From an uncultured Burkholderiales bacterium (GTDB lineage: Bacteria > Pseudomonadota > Gammaproteobacteria > Burkholderiales > Burkholderiaceae_C), in assembly GCA_903941205.1 (NCBI GenBank), contig CAJAOB010000046.1:1-33497 (forward strand): 33,497 nt of DNA. Reading direction: 5' to 3'. Each line of letters starts with the position of its first letter. The first letter of the stretch is position 1. Positions 1-8,930 of the stretch are shown piece by piece. Both the position numbers and the translations under genes were made by a program. The notes under the pieces are model-generated. The model searched no databases and was not told the DNA's origin. It worked only from the letters and a program-made list of their open reading frames with translations.

Positions 1-551
1 TCCGGTGCCGTGGCCAGTGCCCGCGCGATCGAGATGCGCTGGCGTTGTCCGCCTGAGAACTGGTGCGGGTACTTGACCATGTCGAGCGGCGACAAGCCGA
101 CCGACTTGAGCAATTCGGCAACTCGCGCTTTCAACTCATCCGCATCCTTGATCAGGCCATGCTCCTTGAGCGGCTCGCCAATGATGTTGTCCACGGTCCA
201 GCGCGGGTTCAGGCTGGCGTAGGGGTCCTGAAAAATCATCTGGATGCGCTTGCGCATCTTTTGGGCGTCGGGCGACTTGAAGGCGGCATGGGCGTCTTGC
301 CCGTCGAATGTCAGGCCACCGCGCGTGGGCTCATACAGGCCCACCAGCAAGCGCGCCACGGTGCTTTTGCCGCAGCCGGACTCGCCCACCAGGGCCAGGG
401 TTTTGCCGCGCTCGATCTCGAAGCTCACGCCATCCACGGCGTTCAGCATCTGGCGCGGTTTGCGCTCGATCACGCGGTTCAGCCAGGGGGCCGAGACGTC
501 AAAGGTTTTGGCCAGGTCGTGCGCGATGACCAAAGGAGCCGATTTGCTCAT
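1..551 (-). CDS. Peptide/nickel-type ABC transporter ATPase (DppF/OppF-like), partial
   Basis: This is the N-terminal 183 residues of the second ATPase of an oligopeptide-type importer; the gene continues past the left edge of the window. It would hydrolyse ATP on the cytoplasmic face of the membrane to drive import. The translation shows Walker A (GESGCGKST, about residue 57), the Q-loop region (MIFQDPYASLNP) and the ABC signature (FSGGQRQRISIARAL). Walker B lies beyond the edge. The ATG overlaps the stop of the upstream ATPase gene by four bases (ATGA), so the two are translationally coupled. DppF/OppF subunits normally carry a C-terminal oligopeptide-binding extension, which cannot be seen here. 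The substrate cannot be told from the ATPase. Confidence 0.93.
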   Translation of the reverse strand, partial: MSKSAPLVIAHDLAKTFDVSAPWLNRVIERKPRQMLNAVDGVSFEIERGKTLALVGESGCGKSTVARLLVGLYEPTRGGLTFDGQDAHAAFKSPDAQKMRKRIQMIFQDPYASLNPRWTVDNIIGEPLKEHGLIKDADELKARVAELLKSVGLSPLDMVKYPHQFSGGQRQRISIARALATAP

Positions 552-1516
552 GCTGCGCTCCCGTCGTGCAGCCAGCAGGCCGCGCGGTTGGCGCCCGCCT
601 GGACCAGCTCGGGTCGCTCTTGCCGGCAGCGGTCAAAGGCCCTGGGGCAACGCGGGTTGAAAGCGCAGCCGCCAGGAATGGCGTTCAGGCGCGGCATGGC
701 GCCGTCGATCTGGTTCAGGCGTTCGCGCTCACTGTCCATGTCGGGAATCGAGGCCATCAGGCCTGCGGTGTAAGGGTGTGCCGGTTGGTTGATGACATCG
801 TGCACCGGACCGATTTCGGCCACACGCCCGGCGTACAGCACAGCCACCCGGTCGCAGGTTTCGGCGATCACGCCCATGTCGTGCGTGATCAGCATCACGG
901 CAGCGCCGCGGTCTTTGCAGACTTTTTTGAGCAAGCTGATGATCTGCGCCTGAATCGACACATCAAGCGCCGTGGTGGGCTCGTCGGCCACGATCAGTTG
1001 CGGCTCGGCCGCCAGAGCCAGTGCGATCACCACGCGCTGGCGCATACCGCCCGAGAACTGGTGCGGGTAGTGGTCAATGCGCTCTTCGGCGGCAGAAATG
1101 CCGGTGTCTTTGAGCAGGTCAATAGCGCGTTGCCTGGCCTCTTTGGGGGACACGGGCAGGTGGGCCAAAATCGTCTCGGTCAGTTGCCGGCCGATGGTGT
1201 ACAGCGGGTTGAGCGAGGTCAGCGGGTCCTGAAAAATCGCGCCGATCTTGCGACCCCGGATGTGGCGCATCTGGTCAGCGCTCAGGTGGTCGATGCGCTG
1301 GCCTTCCAGCAAAATCTGGCCGCTGGCCACCATGCCCGGTGGCTCCAGCAGGCCGATGATGGCGGCACCGGTGAGTGATTTGCCTGCGCCCGATTCACCC
1401 ACCACACCCAGAATTTCTCCGGGTGCGATGTCAAAGGAAATGTCGTCCAGCGCACGCAAAGTGCCGTGGCGGTTGGGAAACTCCACCACCAGATTTTTGA
1501 CTTGTAAAAGACTCAT
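548..1516 (-). CDS. Peptide/nickel-type ABC transporter ATPase (DppD/OppD-like)
   Basis: A 322-residue ATPase, the usual length for the first ATPase of a peptide importer. It shows Walker A ([11 protein letters not shown], about residue 40), the Q-loop ([12 protein letters not shown]), the signature [15 protein letters not shown], Walker B ([12 protein letters not shown]) and the switch-region histidine (LITHDMG). The C-terminus carries the oligopeptide/dipeptide ABC extension with [13 protein letters not shown] and further cysteines, which are typical of DppD/DppF proteins and sometimes bind an Fe-S cluster. Both ends overlap neighbouring genes by ATGA (permease upstream, second ATPase downstream), placing it firmly in the seven-gene operon. 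Family assignment is secure; the transported substrate is unknown. Confidence 0.95.
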   Translation of the reverse strand: MSLLQVKNLVVEFPNRHGTLRALDDISFDIAPGEILGVVGESGAGKSLTGAAIIGLLEPPGMVASGQILLEGQRIDHLSADQMRHIRGRKIGAIFQDPLTSLNPLYTIGRQLTETILAHLPVSPKEARQRAIDLLKDTGISAAEERIDHYPHQFSGGMRQRVVIALALAAEPQLIVADEPTTALDVSIQAQIISLLKKVCKDRGAAVMLITHDMGVIAETCDRVAVLYAGRVAEIGPVHDVINQPAHPYTAGLMASIPDMDSERERLNQIDGAMPRLNAIPGGCAFNPRCPRAFDRCRQERPELVQAGANRAACWLHDGSAA

Positions 1517-2421
1517 CGCAATCTCGGGTTCAGCGCATCGCGCAACCAGTCACCCAGCAAGTTGACTGACAGGGCGATCAGCACCAGCATCAGCCCCGGA
1601 AAAATCGTGATCCACCATTCGCCCGAAAACAAATAGTCGTTGCCCACCCGGATCAGGGTGCCCAGCGAGGGCGACGTGGGCGGCGCACCCACACCTAGAA
1701 ATGACAGTGTGGCCTCGGTGATGATGGCCGTGGCCACCTGAATGGTGGCCAGCACCATGACCGGGCCCATCACGTTGGGCATCACATGCTTGAACATGAT
1801 GCGCAAGTGCGCCACGCCCGTCACGCGGGCGGCTTGCACATATTCCTTGTTGCGCTCGACCAGCGTGGTGCCGCGCACCGTGCGGGCGTATTGCACCCAG
1901 CCGGTCAGCGAGATCGACAGGATCAGCACGCCAAAAGCCAGCGACTCGTGCGCGTTGGGAAACAGGGCGCGTCCCACACCCGCGATCAACAGGGCCACCA
2001 AAATTGCCGGAAAAGACAGCATCACATCGCACAGGCGCATCAGCAAGGCATCAATCCAGCCGCCCCTAAAGCCAGCCAGCAAACCCAGTCCCACACCGAC
2101 CACCACCGACAGCAGCACAGACGCCAGGCCCACCACCAAAGAAATGCGCGAGCCGTAAATCAGGGCCGACAAAATGTCGCGGCCCTGGTCATCGGTGCCC
2201 AGCAAGAATTTGGAACTGCCGCCGTCCAGCCAGGCGGGTGGCAAGCGGGCGTCGCTCAGCTCCAGCGTGGCCAGGTCGAAGGGGTTGGTGGGCGCGACCC
2301 AGCCGGCAAAGACCGAGCAAAAAAGGCAAATAAAGGCCATGCCAGCCGCCAGCATCGCCGTGGGCGACTGGCGAAAGCTGTAACCCACATCGCTGTTGAG
2401 CCAGCGTTTTAATACGTTCAT
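1513..2421 (-). CDS. Peptide/nickel-type ABC transporter permease (DppC-like)
   Basis: A 302-residue inner-membrane permease of the DppC/OppC class. It has an N-terminal cytoplasmic stretch and first membrane helix (about residues 18-40), then the canonical binding-protein-dependent transport domain with about five more helices. The EAA loop that contacts the ATPases is visible around RTTLVERNKEYVQAARVTG, followed by HVMPNVMGP. The motif EATLSFLGVGAPPTSPSLG is characteristic of DppC-type subunits. The start is three bases after the stop of the second solute-binding protein, and the stop overlaps the ATPase gene start (ATGA). It should pair with the DppB-like permease at 5291-6271, which is separated from it by two other genes. 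Confidence 0.95.
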   Translation of the reverse strand: MNVLKRWLNSDVGYSFRQSPTAMLAAGMAFICLFCSVFAGWVAPTNPFDLATLELSDARLPPAWLDGGSSKFLLGTDDQGRDILSALIYGSRISLVVGLASVLLSVVVGVGLGLLAGFRGGWIDALLMRLCDVMLSFPAILVALLIAGVGRALFPNAHESLAFGVLILSISLTGWVQYARTVRGTTLVERNKEYVQAARVTGVAHLRIMFKHVMPNVMGPVMVLATIQVATAIITEATLSFLGVGAPPTSPSLGTLIRVGNDYLFSGEWWITIFPGLMLVLIALSVNLLGDWLRDALNPRLR

Positions 2422-2424
2422 TGC

Positions 2425-4008
2425 TTACTTGATGGTGATGGACTTGAAGGGCATGTAGTTATCACCCCGCTGAACCAGTGTGACATTTTTGCCAGTGCCC
2501 CAGGCCAGGGCTTGCTGGTGCAATGGCAAATGGCCGATGTCGTCGCTGTGCAACTGGAACACTTCGCGGATCATGGCGTTGCGCTTGGCTTGGTCGGTCT
2601 CGCTCTGAATCTTGACCGTCAGCTCATCCACCTTCGGGTTGCAATAAGCGCCCAGGTTGAACTGGCCCGTGCCCTTGTCGTCCACACAGCGCATGAGCGC
2701 ATTCAGCGCGTTGTGCGCGTCGTAGGTGCTGGGTGTCCAGCCCAGCAAATAAAAGCTGGTGTCCCGGCGCAATATTTTGGGGAAATACGTGCCCTTGGTT
2801 TCGGCCTTCAGGTTGATGGTGATGCCCACTCGCGCCAGGTTGGCAGCCACAGCCTCGCAGATCTGGCCGTCGTTCACATAGCGGTCGTTCGGGCAGTTCA
2901 TGTCCACCGTGAAACCTGTGGGGTAACCGGCCTCGGTCAGCAGCTTTTTAGAAGCATCGGGGTCAAAGGGCAGGCGCTTGTTCAGGTCGGGGCTGTAACC
3001 GTTGATGCCAGGGCCCACCATCAGGGCGCTGGTGTTGGAGGCGCCGCGCATCACGGTGCGCTTGATGCCTTCGATGTCAATTGCCTGGTAGAAGGCCTGG
3101 CGCACGCGCTTGTCCTTGAAGGGGTTTTTGCCCTTCACGCTGGAGTACAGCAGTTCGTCGCGCTTTTGGTCCATGCCCAAAAAGATGGTGCGCAGCTCGG
3201 GGGCCACCAGGGCGCGCGTCTTGGCGCCGCTGTTGATGCGGGGCACGTCTTGCACTGGCACCGGCTCCATCACGTCGATCTCGCCCGACAGCAAAGCCGC
3301 CACACGGGTGGGGTCGTTGGCAATCACAGAGAAGATCACTTGATCGATATTGCCTTCGATCTTGCCCCAGTAGTTGCCATTGCGGACAAAGGTGGTGCGG
3401 ATGTTGGGCTGGCGTTCGCGCAGGCGGTACGGGCCGGTGCCGTTGGCGCGAAACGAGGCGGCGTTTTCAATGCCCTTGCGGCGGTCTACGGGGCGTGTGG
3501 CCTGGTTGTCCTCGCACCATTTCTTGCTCATGATGTAAACCGTGGACAGCACGTTGGGCAGGATGGGGAAGGGGGCTTTGGTCTCGATCTCGACGGTGTG
3601 GCTGTTGATCTTGCGCACTTCCTTGATGTCGTTGGTGTTGCTGCGCATGTCCGAGCCTTCGCCCGCCGCGCGGTTGATCGAGAACACCACGTCATCGGCG
3701 GTGAAAGGCGTGTCGTCATGAAAGCGCACGTTCTTGCGCAACTCAAAACGCCACACGGTGGGTGCTGTTTGCTTCCACGAAGAGGCCAGACCGGGTTCAA
3801 ACTTCAGGTCTTTGCTCACGCCCACCAGGGATTCGTAAACATTGTTGGTCACACTCAGTTGCAGCGACTCGTTCAGGGAATGCGGGTCCATGGACAAGGC
3901 ATCGCCCTGGTTGGCGATGCGCACGGTCGCGGCTTGCGCAGCGCCCAGCGAAAAGACGGCGGCGATGGCCGCAGCCACCATGGAACGGGACAGTTTGGAA
4001 GTTCGCAT
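2425..4008 (-). CDS. ABC transporter solute-binding protein, family 5 (SBP_bac_5), copy 1
   Basis: A 527-residue periplasmic binding protein of the DppA/OppA family. A Sec signal peptide is clear, with probable cleavage after AQA at residue 26, just before ATVRIANQGDALSMDPHS, the typical mature N-terminus of this family. The body has the usual family 5 landmarks: FHDDTPFTADDVVFSINRA, NGTGPYRL and the VRQAFYQAIDI segment. The start is supported by AGGAG seven bases upstream. It lies between the M20 amidohydrolase and the second permease. A second family 5 binding protein (6271-7878) opens the same operon. The two share obvious matching stretches (for example GMDQKRDELLYSSVKGKNPFKDK versus the equivalent in copy 2), so they look like a diverged in-operon duplication. 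The ligand is unknown. Confidence 0.94.
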   Translation of the reverse strand: MRTSKLSRSMVAAAIAAVFSLGAAQAATVRIANQGDALSMDPHSLNESLQLSVTNNVYESLVGVSKDLKFEPGLASSWKQTAPTVWRFELRKNVRFHDDTPFTADDVVFSINRAAGEGSDMRSNTNDIKEVRKINSHTVEIETKAPFPILPNVLSTVYIMSKKWCEDNQATRPVDRRKGIENAASFRANGTGPYRLRERQPNIRTTFVRNGNYWGKIEGNIDQVIFSVIANDPTRVAALLSGEIDVMEPVPVQDVPRINSGAKTRALVAPELRTIFLGMDQKRDELLYSSVKGKNPFKDKRVRQAFYQAIDIEGIKRTVMRGASNTSALMVGPGINGYSPDLNKRLPFDPDASKKLLTEAGYPTGFTVDMNCPNDRYVNDGQICEAVAANLARVGITINLKAETKGTYFPKILRRDTSFYLLGWTPSTYDAHNALNALMRCVDDKGTGQFNLGAYCNPKVDELTVKIQSETDQAKRNAMIREVFQLHSDDIGHLPLHQQALAWGTGKNVTLVQRGDNYMPFKSITIK

Positions 4009-4046
4009 GAAAGACTCCTGAGGTTGGAAATGGTTGATTGCCAGGT

Positions 4047-5288
4047 TTAAGTGGCGGCGCCAAGAGGCAAAGCCTGTTCGACCAGACTGGCGTGCAAGGC
4101 GGCGCCCAGGGGCAAGATGTCGTCGTTGAAGTCGTACCGGCTGTTGTGCAAAGGGTGCGGGCCGGGGCCGTGTGGCAAGCCCTGCCCGATGCGGATATAG
4201 GCCCCGGGTCTGGCCTGCAGCATGAAGGAAAAATCTTCACCGCCCATGCTGGGCAGCATGTTGCGCCAGACCTTGTCTTCCCCCACCAGGCCAGCGGCCA
4301 CATCGGCGGCGAACTGAGCCTCTGGCACGGTGTTCACCGTGGCGGGATAGGTGCGCTCGTAACGGAGTTCTGCGCAAGCGCCCAAGCCCTGGGCGATTCC
4401 CGTGCACAAGTTGCGCAGGCGTTCTTCGATGTAGTCTTGCACGCCCTCGCTGTAAGTGCGCACGGTGCCCACCAGAGTCACTTCGCCCGGGATCACGCTC
4501 ATGGCGCCCGGATGGCCGCCCTGCATAGAGCAAATGCTCACCACCGCCTGGTCAAACGCTGACAGGTTGCGGGCCACCACGCTTTGCGCGGCGGTAATGA
4601 TGTGGCCAGCCACCAGCACCGGGTCTATGGCCTGGTGCGGTCGTGCACCATGACCGCCCTTGCCGCGAATGAGGATTTCGATGCGGTCCACCGCGGCCTG
4701 CATGGGCCCGGGGGTGATGCCGATAACGCCCAAAGGCGTTTCAGGCGAGTTGTGCTGGGCAAAAACTTTTTCGCAGGCGAAGCGATCAAACAAGCCGTCT
4801 TCCATCATGGCACGGGCACCTGCGTAGCCTTCTTCGCCCGGCTGAAAAATCAGCACCGCCGTGCCGTCAAAGCGGCGGGTCTCAGCCAGATACCGGGCAG
4901 CGCCCATCAGCATGGCGGTGTGGCCGTCGTGGCCGCAGCCGTGCATCAGCCCGGGTTTGGACGATTTCCAGGCGCACTCATTGAACTCGGTCAACGGCAG
5001 CGCGTCCATGTCGGCACGCAGGCCGATCATGCGGCCCGGGTTACCGGCCGAACGGCCCGCCCCGTGCACCAAAGCCACCACGCCGGTTTTGCCGATGCCG
5101 GTGTGAATGCTGTCGACACCACACAGCTTCAGGCCTTCAGCCACCCGGCCGGAGGTGTAAACCTCTTCAAAGCCCAGCTCGGGGTGGGCGTGCAAGTCGC
5201 GCCTGAAAGCCGTGAGTTCCGGGTGAAACTGCGCAATGCGCGCAAATGCAGTGCCACGCCCCAACACCGATTGCAAGGCTGCGCCCAT
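4047..5288 (-). CDS. M20-family amidohydrolase (hippurate/N-acyl-amino-acid hydrolase-like)
   Basis: A 413-residue cytoplasmic metallohydrolase of peptidase family M20D (hippuricase, N-acetyl-L-amino acid or IAA-amino-acid hydrolases). Visible metal and active-site motifs are LRADMDALP, HGCGHDGHTAM, FQPGEEG, the dimerisation-domain motif GKGGHGARPHQAIDP, MSVIPGEV and the C-terminal MGGEDFSF. The reading frame is open further upstream inside the permease gene, but the ATG at 5288, two bases after the permease stop, gives the normal family start (FHPELTAFRRDLHAHPELG). It lies inside the transporter operon, so the simplest inference is that the imported compound is an N-acyl amino acid or small amide that this enzyme cleaves. 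That link is inference from position only. Confidence 0.93.
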   Translation of the reverse strand: MGAALQSVLGRGTAFARIAQFHPELTAFRRDLHAHPELGFEEVYTSGRVAEGLKLCGVDSIHTGIGKTGVVALVHGAGRSAGNPGRMIGLRADMDALPLTEFNECAWKSSKPGLMHGCGHDGHTAMLMGAARYLAETRRFDGTAVLIFQPGEEGYAGARAMMEDGLFDRFACEKVFAQHNSPETPLGVIGITPGPMQAAVDRIEILIRGKGGHGARPHQAIDPVLVAGHIITAAQSVVARNLSAFDQAVVSICSMQGGHPGAMSVIPGEVTLVGTVRTYSEGVQDYIEERLRNLCTGIAQGLGACAELRYERTYPATVNTVPEAQFAADVAAGLVGEDKVWRNMLPSMGGEDFSFMLQARPGAYIRIGQGLPHGPGPHPLHNSRYDFNDDILPLGAALHASLVEQALPLGAAT

Positions 5289-5290
5289 GC

Positions 5291-6271
5291 TCAATGCCCA
5301 CCGGTCTTGCCCACCCGCAAGCGGGGATCGACCACAAAGTAGAGCAAGTCCACCACCAGGTTGATGACCACAAAAATCAGGGCAATCAGGCACAGGTAGG
5401 CGGCCATGACCGGGATGTCTGCAAAGGTCACCGCCTGAATGAACAGCAGGCCCATGCCGGGCCACTGGAACACGGTTTCGGTGATGATGGCAAACGCGAT
5501 CAGGCCGCCGAGCTGCAAACCGGTGATGGTCAGCACGGGCACCAGCGTGTTTTTGAGCGCATGGCCGAAGTGAATGGTCCGGTTGGACAAGCCCCGGGCA
5601 CGTGCGAACTTGATGTAATCGGTTCGCAGCACTTCCAGCATCTCGGCGCGCACCAGCCGCATGATCAGTGTCAGCTGAAAAACCGCCAGCGTGACCGCGG
5701 GCAACACAATGTGGTGCCATCCTTTGGCCGTCATCAGGCCGCTGGACCACCAACCCATCTGCACCACCTCGCCCCGGCCAAAGCTCGGAAACCAGCCCAG
5801 CATCACGGCAAACACCAAGATCAGCAAAATGCCAATCAGGAAGGTGGGCAAGGACACGCCCAGCAGCGACACCGTCATGATCAGCTGGCTGGCCCAGGTG
5901 CCGCGGCGCAGCGCCGCATAAACCCCCATGGGAATGCCAATCACCAGGGCCAGCGTGGCGGCCACAAAAGCCAGCTCCAGGGTAGCGGGCAGGCGCTCGG
6001 CGATCAAGCGCGAGACCTTGGCACCCTGGCGCAAGCTCAAACCAAACTCGCCCTGCACGGCGTTGGCCAAAAAGTGGCCAAACTGCACAAAGAAAGGCTG
6101 GTCCAGGCCCAGGTCGGCACGCAGCGACTCGATCTGCTCCTTGGTGGCGTCTTGCCCCAGCAAAAACACCACCGGATCACCCACATACTGAAACAGCAAA
6201 AAGGCGATGAACGCCACCGTGACCATGACGACCACGGCCTGAATCAGCCGCTGCAGGATGAAAGCGAGCAT
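5291..6271 (-). CDS. Peptide/nickel-type ABC transporter permease (DppB-like)
   Basis: A 326-residue inner-membrane permease of the DppB/OppB class. The N-terminus (MLAFILQRLIQAVVVMVTV) is the classic first helix, followed by the short periplasmic segment and five further helices. The signature region RLPATLELAFVA, the EAA loop (RTDYIKFARARGLSNRTIHFGHALKN) and the C-terminal FVVDPRLR are all typical. Its ATG shares a base with the TGA of the upstream solute-binding protein gene (TGATG), indicating coupled translation. It should form the heterodimeric channel with the DppC-like permease at 1513-2421. Confidence 0.95.
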   Translation of the reverse strand: MLAFILQRLIQAVVVMVTVAFIAFLLFQYVGDPVVFLLGQDATKEQIESLRADLGLDQPFFVQFGHFLANAVQGEFGLSLRQGAKVSRLIAERLPATLELAFVAATLALVIGIPMGVYAALRRGTWASQLIMTVSLLGVSLPTFLIGILLILVFAVMLGWFPSFGRGEVVQMGWWSSGLMTAKGWHHIVLPAVTLAVFQLTLIMRLVRAEMLEVLRTDYIKFARARGLSNRTIHFGHALKNTLVPVLTITGLQLGGLIAFAIITETVFQWPGMGLLFIQAVTFADIPVMAAYLCLIALIFVVINLVVDLLYFVVDPRLRVGKTGGH

Positions 6272-7878
6272 CAGTTGACTTTGATCTGCGACCAGTCGAG
6301 GCGGTTGTCAGGCCGATGCACCACATCCACGTTTTTCTTCATGGCCCATGGGATCACCTGATTGTGCAGGGGAATGTGCGCCACCGTGTCGTTTTGCAAT
6401 TGCAGGCCTTCGGTCAGCAAGCGGTTGCGCACCTGCAAGTCGGTCTCGGTTTTGACACGGTCCACGATGTAGTCCATGCGCGTGTTGCTGTAGCGGCCCA
6501 CGTTGTAGTTGCCATCCCCGCCTGTGCCCACGGTGCGCACCAGGGACTGCAGGCTGTACAAGCCGTCAAAAGTCGGCACGCCCCAGCCCAGCATGTAAAT
6601 GCTGGCTTCGTAGCGTTGGATCATCGGGAAATACGTCACCAGCGGCATGGTGCGCAGCTTGGCCTTGATACCCACTTTGGCCCACATGGCCGTGATGGCC
6701 TGGCAAATTTCTTCGTCGTTGATGTAGCGGTTGTTGGGGCAGGCAAAGTCCACCTCAAAACCGTTGGGATAACCGGCTTCAGCTAACAGCTTTTTAGAAG
6801 CGTCCTGCGAATACGGGAAACGGGTGTCTACCGCTTTGGTCCAGCCATTGACCTGCGGGGCCACCAGTGCACCGGTGGTTTGTGCCAGCCCACGCATGGT
6901 CACGCGCTGGATGGTGTCGATGTCAATCGCCTGGTAAAGCGCTTTGCGCACTTTGACATCTTTCAGGGGGTTTTTGCCCTTGACGCTGGAGCCGGGCAAT
7001 TCGTCGCGCAGCTGGTCCATGCCCAAAAAGATGGTGCGGTTTTCAATACCGTCGACCACTTTCAGGTTGGCGTTGTTGCGCATGCGACCCAAGTCTTGCG
7101 GGCTGGGGTCCAGCACAAAGTCAAGCTCGCCAGACAGCAAGGCCGCAGCACGCGTGGCTTCGTTCTTGATGGGCGTGTAGATGATTTCGGTCACATTGCT
7201 GGGCACTTCAGACCAGCCCCACCAGTTGGGGTTTTTCACCAGCACCAGCTTCTGGTCGGGCTGCCATTCTTTGACCATGTAAGCGCCGCTGCCCAAGGCA
7301 TTGCGGTGGGCAAAGTTTTCTTCTTTGACTTTGATGTCTTTGGGTTCAACCGACTTGTTCTTTTCAGCCCAGGCCTTGCTCATGATGCGCAGCTCGGTCA
7401 ACTGGTTCAGCATCACCGGGTTGGGACCACTGAGAATAATGTCCACGGTGTTGGCATCGACCTTGACGATGCGGCTGAAGCCCTGGGTGTAAACAGTGAA
7501 GTTGGAGGTTTTGGCGCGGGCTCGGTCCAAAGAAAACACCACGTCGTCGGCCGTCAGCGGCGAGCCGTCGCTGAACTTCACGCCTTTGCGCAAATTAAAC
7601 CGGTACTGGGTGCCCGAGATCTCCTTCCAGGAGGTGGCCAGCTTGCCTTCCACCTTGAACGTATTGCTGTTGTAGTACACCAGCGAGTCAAAGATGGCGG
7701 CATGAACGCCGTTGCCCAAGGCATTGTTTTGCGAATGGATGTCCAGCGTGGGAATGTCGCTGGCACTGGACCATTTGAAAGGTTTGGCCTGTGCCAGGCC
7801 AGGGGCCAGGCAGGCGGCCAAGGCCAGGGAAATCATCAAGGGCTTGGCTTGAGACGGGAAACGGGACATCGAATTCAT
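6271..7878 (-). CDS. ABC transporter solute-binding protein, family 5 (SBP_bac_5), copy 2
   Basis: A family 5 periplasmic binding protein, first gene of the seven-gene transport operon. The frame is open from a TTG at 7908, but AAGGTG at 7890-7885 sits six bases before the ATG at 7878, which I prefer; 7881 and 7869 are also possible. The signal peptide ends at about AQA-KPFKW (residue 31). A LAAC sequence inside the hydrophobic core could instead be a lipobox, so a lipoprotein is not excluded. Mature-protein landmarks are SASDIPTLDIHSQNNALG, FSDGSPLTADDVVFSLDRA, VRKALYQAIDIDTIQRVTM and the C-terminal HIPLHNQVIPWAMKKNVDV. It resembles the second binding protein of this operon (2425-4008). Two binding proteins for one permease pair suggests broadened ligand range. 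Confidence 0.93.
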   Translation of the reverse strand: MNSMSRFPSQAKPLMISLALAACLAPGLAQAKPFKWSSASDIPTLDIHSQNNALGNGVHAAIFDSLVYYNSNTFKVEGKLATSWKEISGTQYRFNLRKGVKFSDGSPLTADDVVFSLDRARAKTSNFTVYTQGFSRIVKVDANTVDIILSGPNPVMLNQLTELRIMSKAWAEKNKSVEPKDIKVKEENFAHRNALGSGAYMVKEWQPDQKLVLVKNPNWWGWSEVPSNVTEIIYTPIKNEATRAAALLSGELDFVLDPSPQDLGRMRNNANLKVVDGIENRTIFLGMDQLRDELPGSSVKGKNPLKDVKVRKALYQAIDIDTIQRVTMRGLAQTTGALVAPQVNGWTKAVDTRFPYSQDASKKLLAEAGYPNGFEVDFACPNNRYINDEEICQAITAMWAKVGIKAKLRTMPLVTYFPMIQRYEASIYMLGWGVPTFDGLYSLQSLVRTVGTGGDGNYNVGRYSNTRMDYIVDRVKTETDLQVRNRLLTEGLQLQNDTVAHIPLHNQVIPWAMKKNVDVVHRPDNRLDWSQIKVN

Positions 7879-8235
7879 CATATTCACCTTATTCATTTGA
7901 TTCAACAAAAACGGTGACTATGCAACATTCGGGCCATAGCAAGGGAGAGGGAATTCCCCCAAATGGCCGGTTTCACACAGCGCTGGCACGGGCTGGCGCT
8001 CTGTTGTCAAGCAAGGAAGACGAAGTAGACCTGGGACCCTCAGGCAGGCGTGTTGCAGAGCTCAGCACTCAGGGATGCTTGTGCAAGCTGCCAGCATCCT
8101 GATAAAACTTTGGTGTTCCTCTTTGCGTCGATCGCCGGACCGCGTGGCGTCGTCGTCATCGACCCGAGCCAGGGCGGTGACTGAGCTTGCCGGTGGCGCG
8201 CGGGCTTAGTGCAGCGTTGGCTGTCAAGCCATCTC
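7879..8235. other. Intergenic region upstream of the transport operon
   Basis: About 357 bases between the transport operon (leftward) and the end of the small membrane protein gene (also leftward). It should hold the operon promoter. A TTGACA on the minus strand (8010-8005) has no good -10 at the right distance, so no promoter is called. Short open frames here are not protein-like, except for a plus-strand stretch at about 8100-8173 that could be a coding remnant (see the rejected list). No repeat or RNA gene was recognised. Confidence 0.5.
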
Positions 8236-8706
8236 TTAGCCGTCCGTTTTCCTGGCACCGAAATGCATGCGCGATCCGATCAGCGGTATGCCAAACATCA
8301 GCGCTGTTGCCGTGTTGAGCAGCACGTTGCCCCACACGCCATGGGCGACTGAAAAGCAGGTGTCGATCAGGTACCACCCTAGCAGCGGCCAGGCAATCGC
8401 GTTCCACGCGAAGCGCTCGCCTCTCATGAACGGTCCGCGCGCCAGGATGATGTTGGTCAGCATCCATCCCGCCATCACGGCCCCGATGATGCCGTTGGCA
8501 AACCGGAGATAACCCAGCACTTCATTGGGCACCGGCACGGGGCTGACCGCTTGTTTAAAGTACACGAGGTAGAACAGCGATTCGCCAAGGGGCGGCAGCA
8601 GCATCAGTACCGCGCTTAATCCGAGCACGATGAATGAAGCGGCCTGAATCAGGCGCGACCACATGAGCAGCGCCTGGAAGTTTGCTTGATTTAGATGGTT
8701 TTGCAT
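8236..8706 (-). CDS. Small integral membrane protein, unknown function
   Basis: A 156-residue protein I do not recognise with certainty. The open frame continues upstream to 8847, but the ATG at 8706 preceded by GGAA gives a coherent membrane protein. Upstream of it the frame reads into a toxin-gene remnant. Hydrophobic segments are visible at about residues 18-42 (AASFIVLGLSAVLMLLPPLG), 65-85 (ANGIIGAVMAGWMLTNIIL), 97-118 (AWNAIAWPLLGWYLIDTCFSV) and 123-143, with a short basic C-terminus. Four helices and conserved-looking Gly/Trp residues resemble small uncharacterised families such as BphX-like or DUF-type membrane proteins, but this is a weak guess. It stands alone between the transport operon and a decayed toxin locus. 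Confidence 0.72.
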   Translation of the reverse strand: MQNHLNQANFQALLMWSRLIQAASFIVLGLSAVLMLLPPLGESLFYLVYFKQAVSPVPVPNEVLGYLRFANGIIGAVMAGWMLTNIILARGPFMRGERFAWNAIAWPLLGWYLIDTCFSVAHGVWGNVLLNTATALMFGIPLIGSRMHFGARKTDG

Positions 8707-8762
8707 GATTTCCAGGTGGGCTGGAGTGTGAGTGCCTTGACGCCTCACTGGGCGGCGGTGCC

Positions 8763-8930
8763 CCTCAAGGCCAGGCCGGGGCAGGGCGGATTGAGCGTTG
8801 AACCCACAGTCACTTCTATGGTGATCCTGATAGTAACCGTAATCCACCAGGATGGCATCTCGTGCTCTAAGGCAAAAGTCAGACGCCAGTCGCCATAGAC
8901 GCTGACTGACGAATGACCGGGCGCGATCCC
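8763..8930 (-). pseudogene. Degraded higBA-type toxin-antitoxin locus (remnant)
   Basis: On the minus strand, the frame around 8921-8867 reads APGHSSVSVYGDWRLTFAL. This closely resembles the core of RelE/HigB toxins, where a segment like SVSVsGNWRLTF is followed by an acidic loop. In another frame, immediately downstream (about 8862-8818), comes ARDAILVDYGYYQDHH, which resembles the HigB C-terminus (DAxxVDYxDYH). About 22 bases later, back in the first frame (8792-8763), NPPCPGLALRG resembles the start of HigA antitoxins (NPPHPGxxLR). The toxin N-terminus, the toxin stop and the rest of the antitoxin are missing, and the toxin core is frameshifted. No functional product is expected. The assignment is pattern recognition from memory of the family. 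Confidence 0.6.

Noticed and set aside
2512-4050. Long plus-strand open frame (512 codons) opposite a solute-binding protein gene
   Set aside because: His/Val/Gly-rich composition with no domain pattern; it is the antisense shadow of a clear family 5 binding protein.
5246-6361. Plus-strand frame of 371 codons opposite the permease
   Set aside because: Gln/His-rich antisense artefact; the minus strand encodes a textbook DppB-like permease.
8100-8173. Plus-strand stretch reading KTLVFLFASIAGPRGVVVID then a stop
   Set aside because: It looks protein-like but is short, has no start or ribosome site, and matches no family I can name; possibly a remnant.
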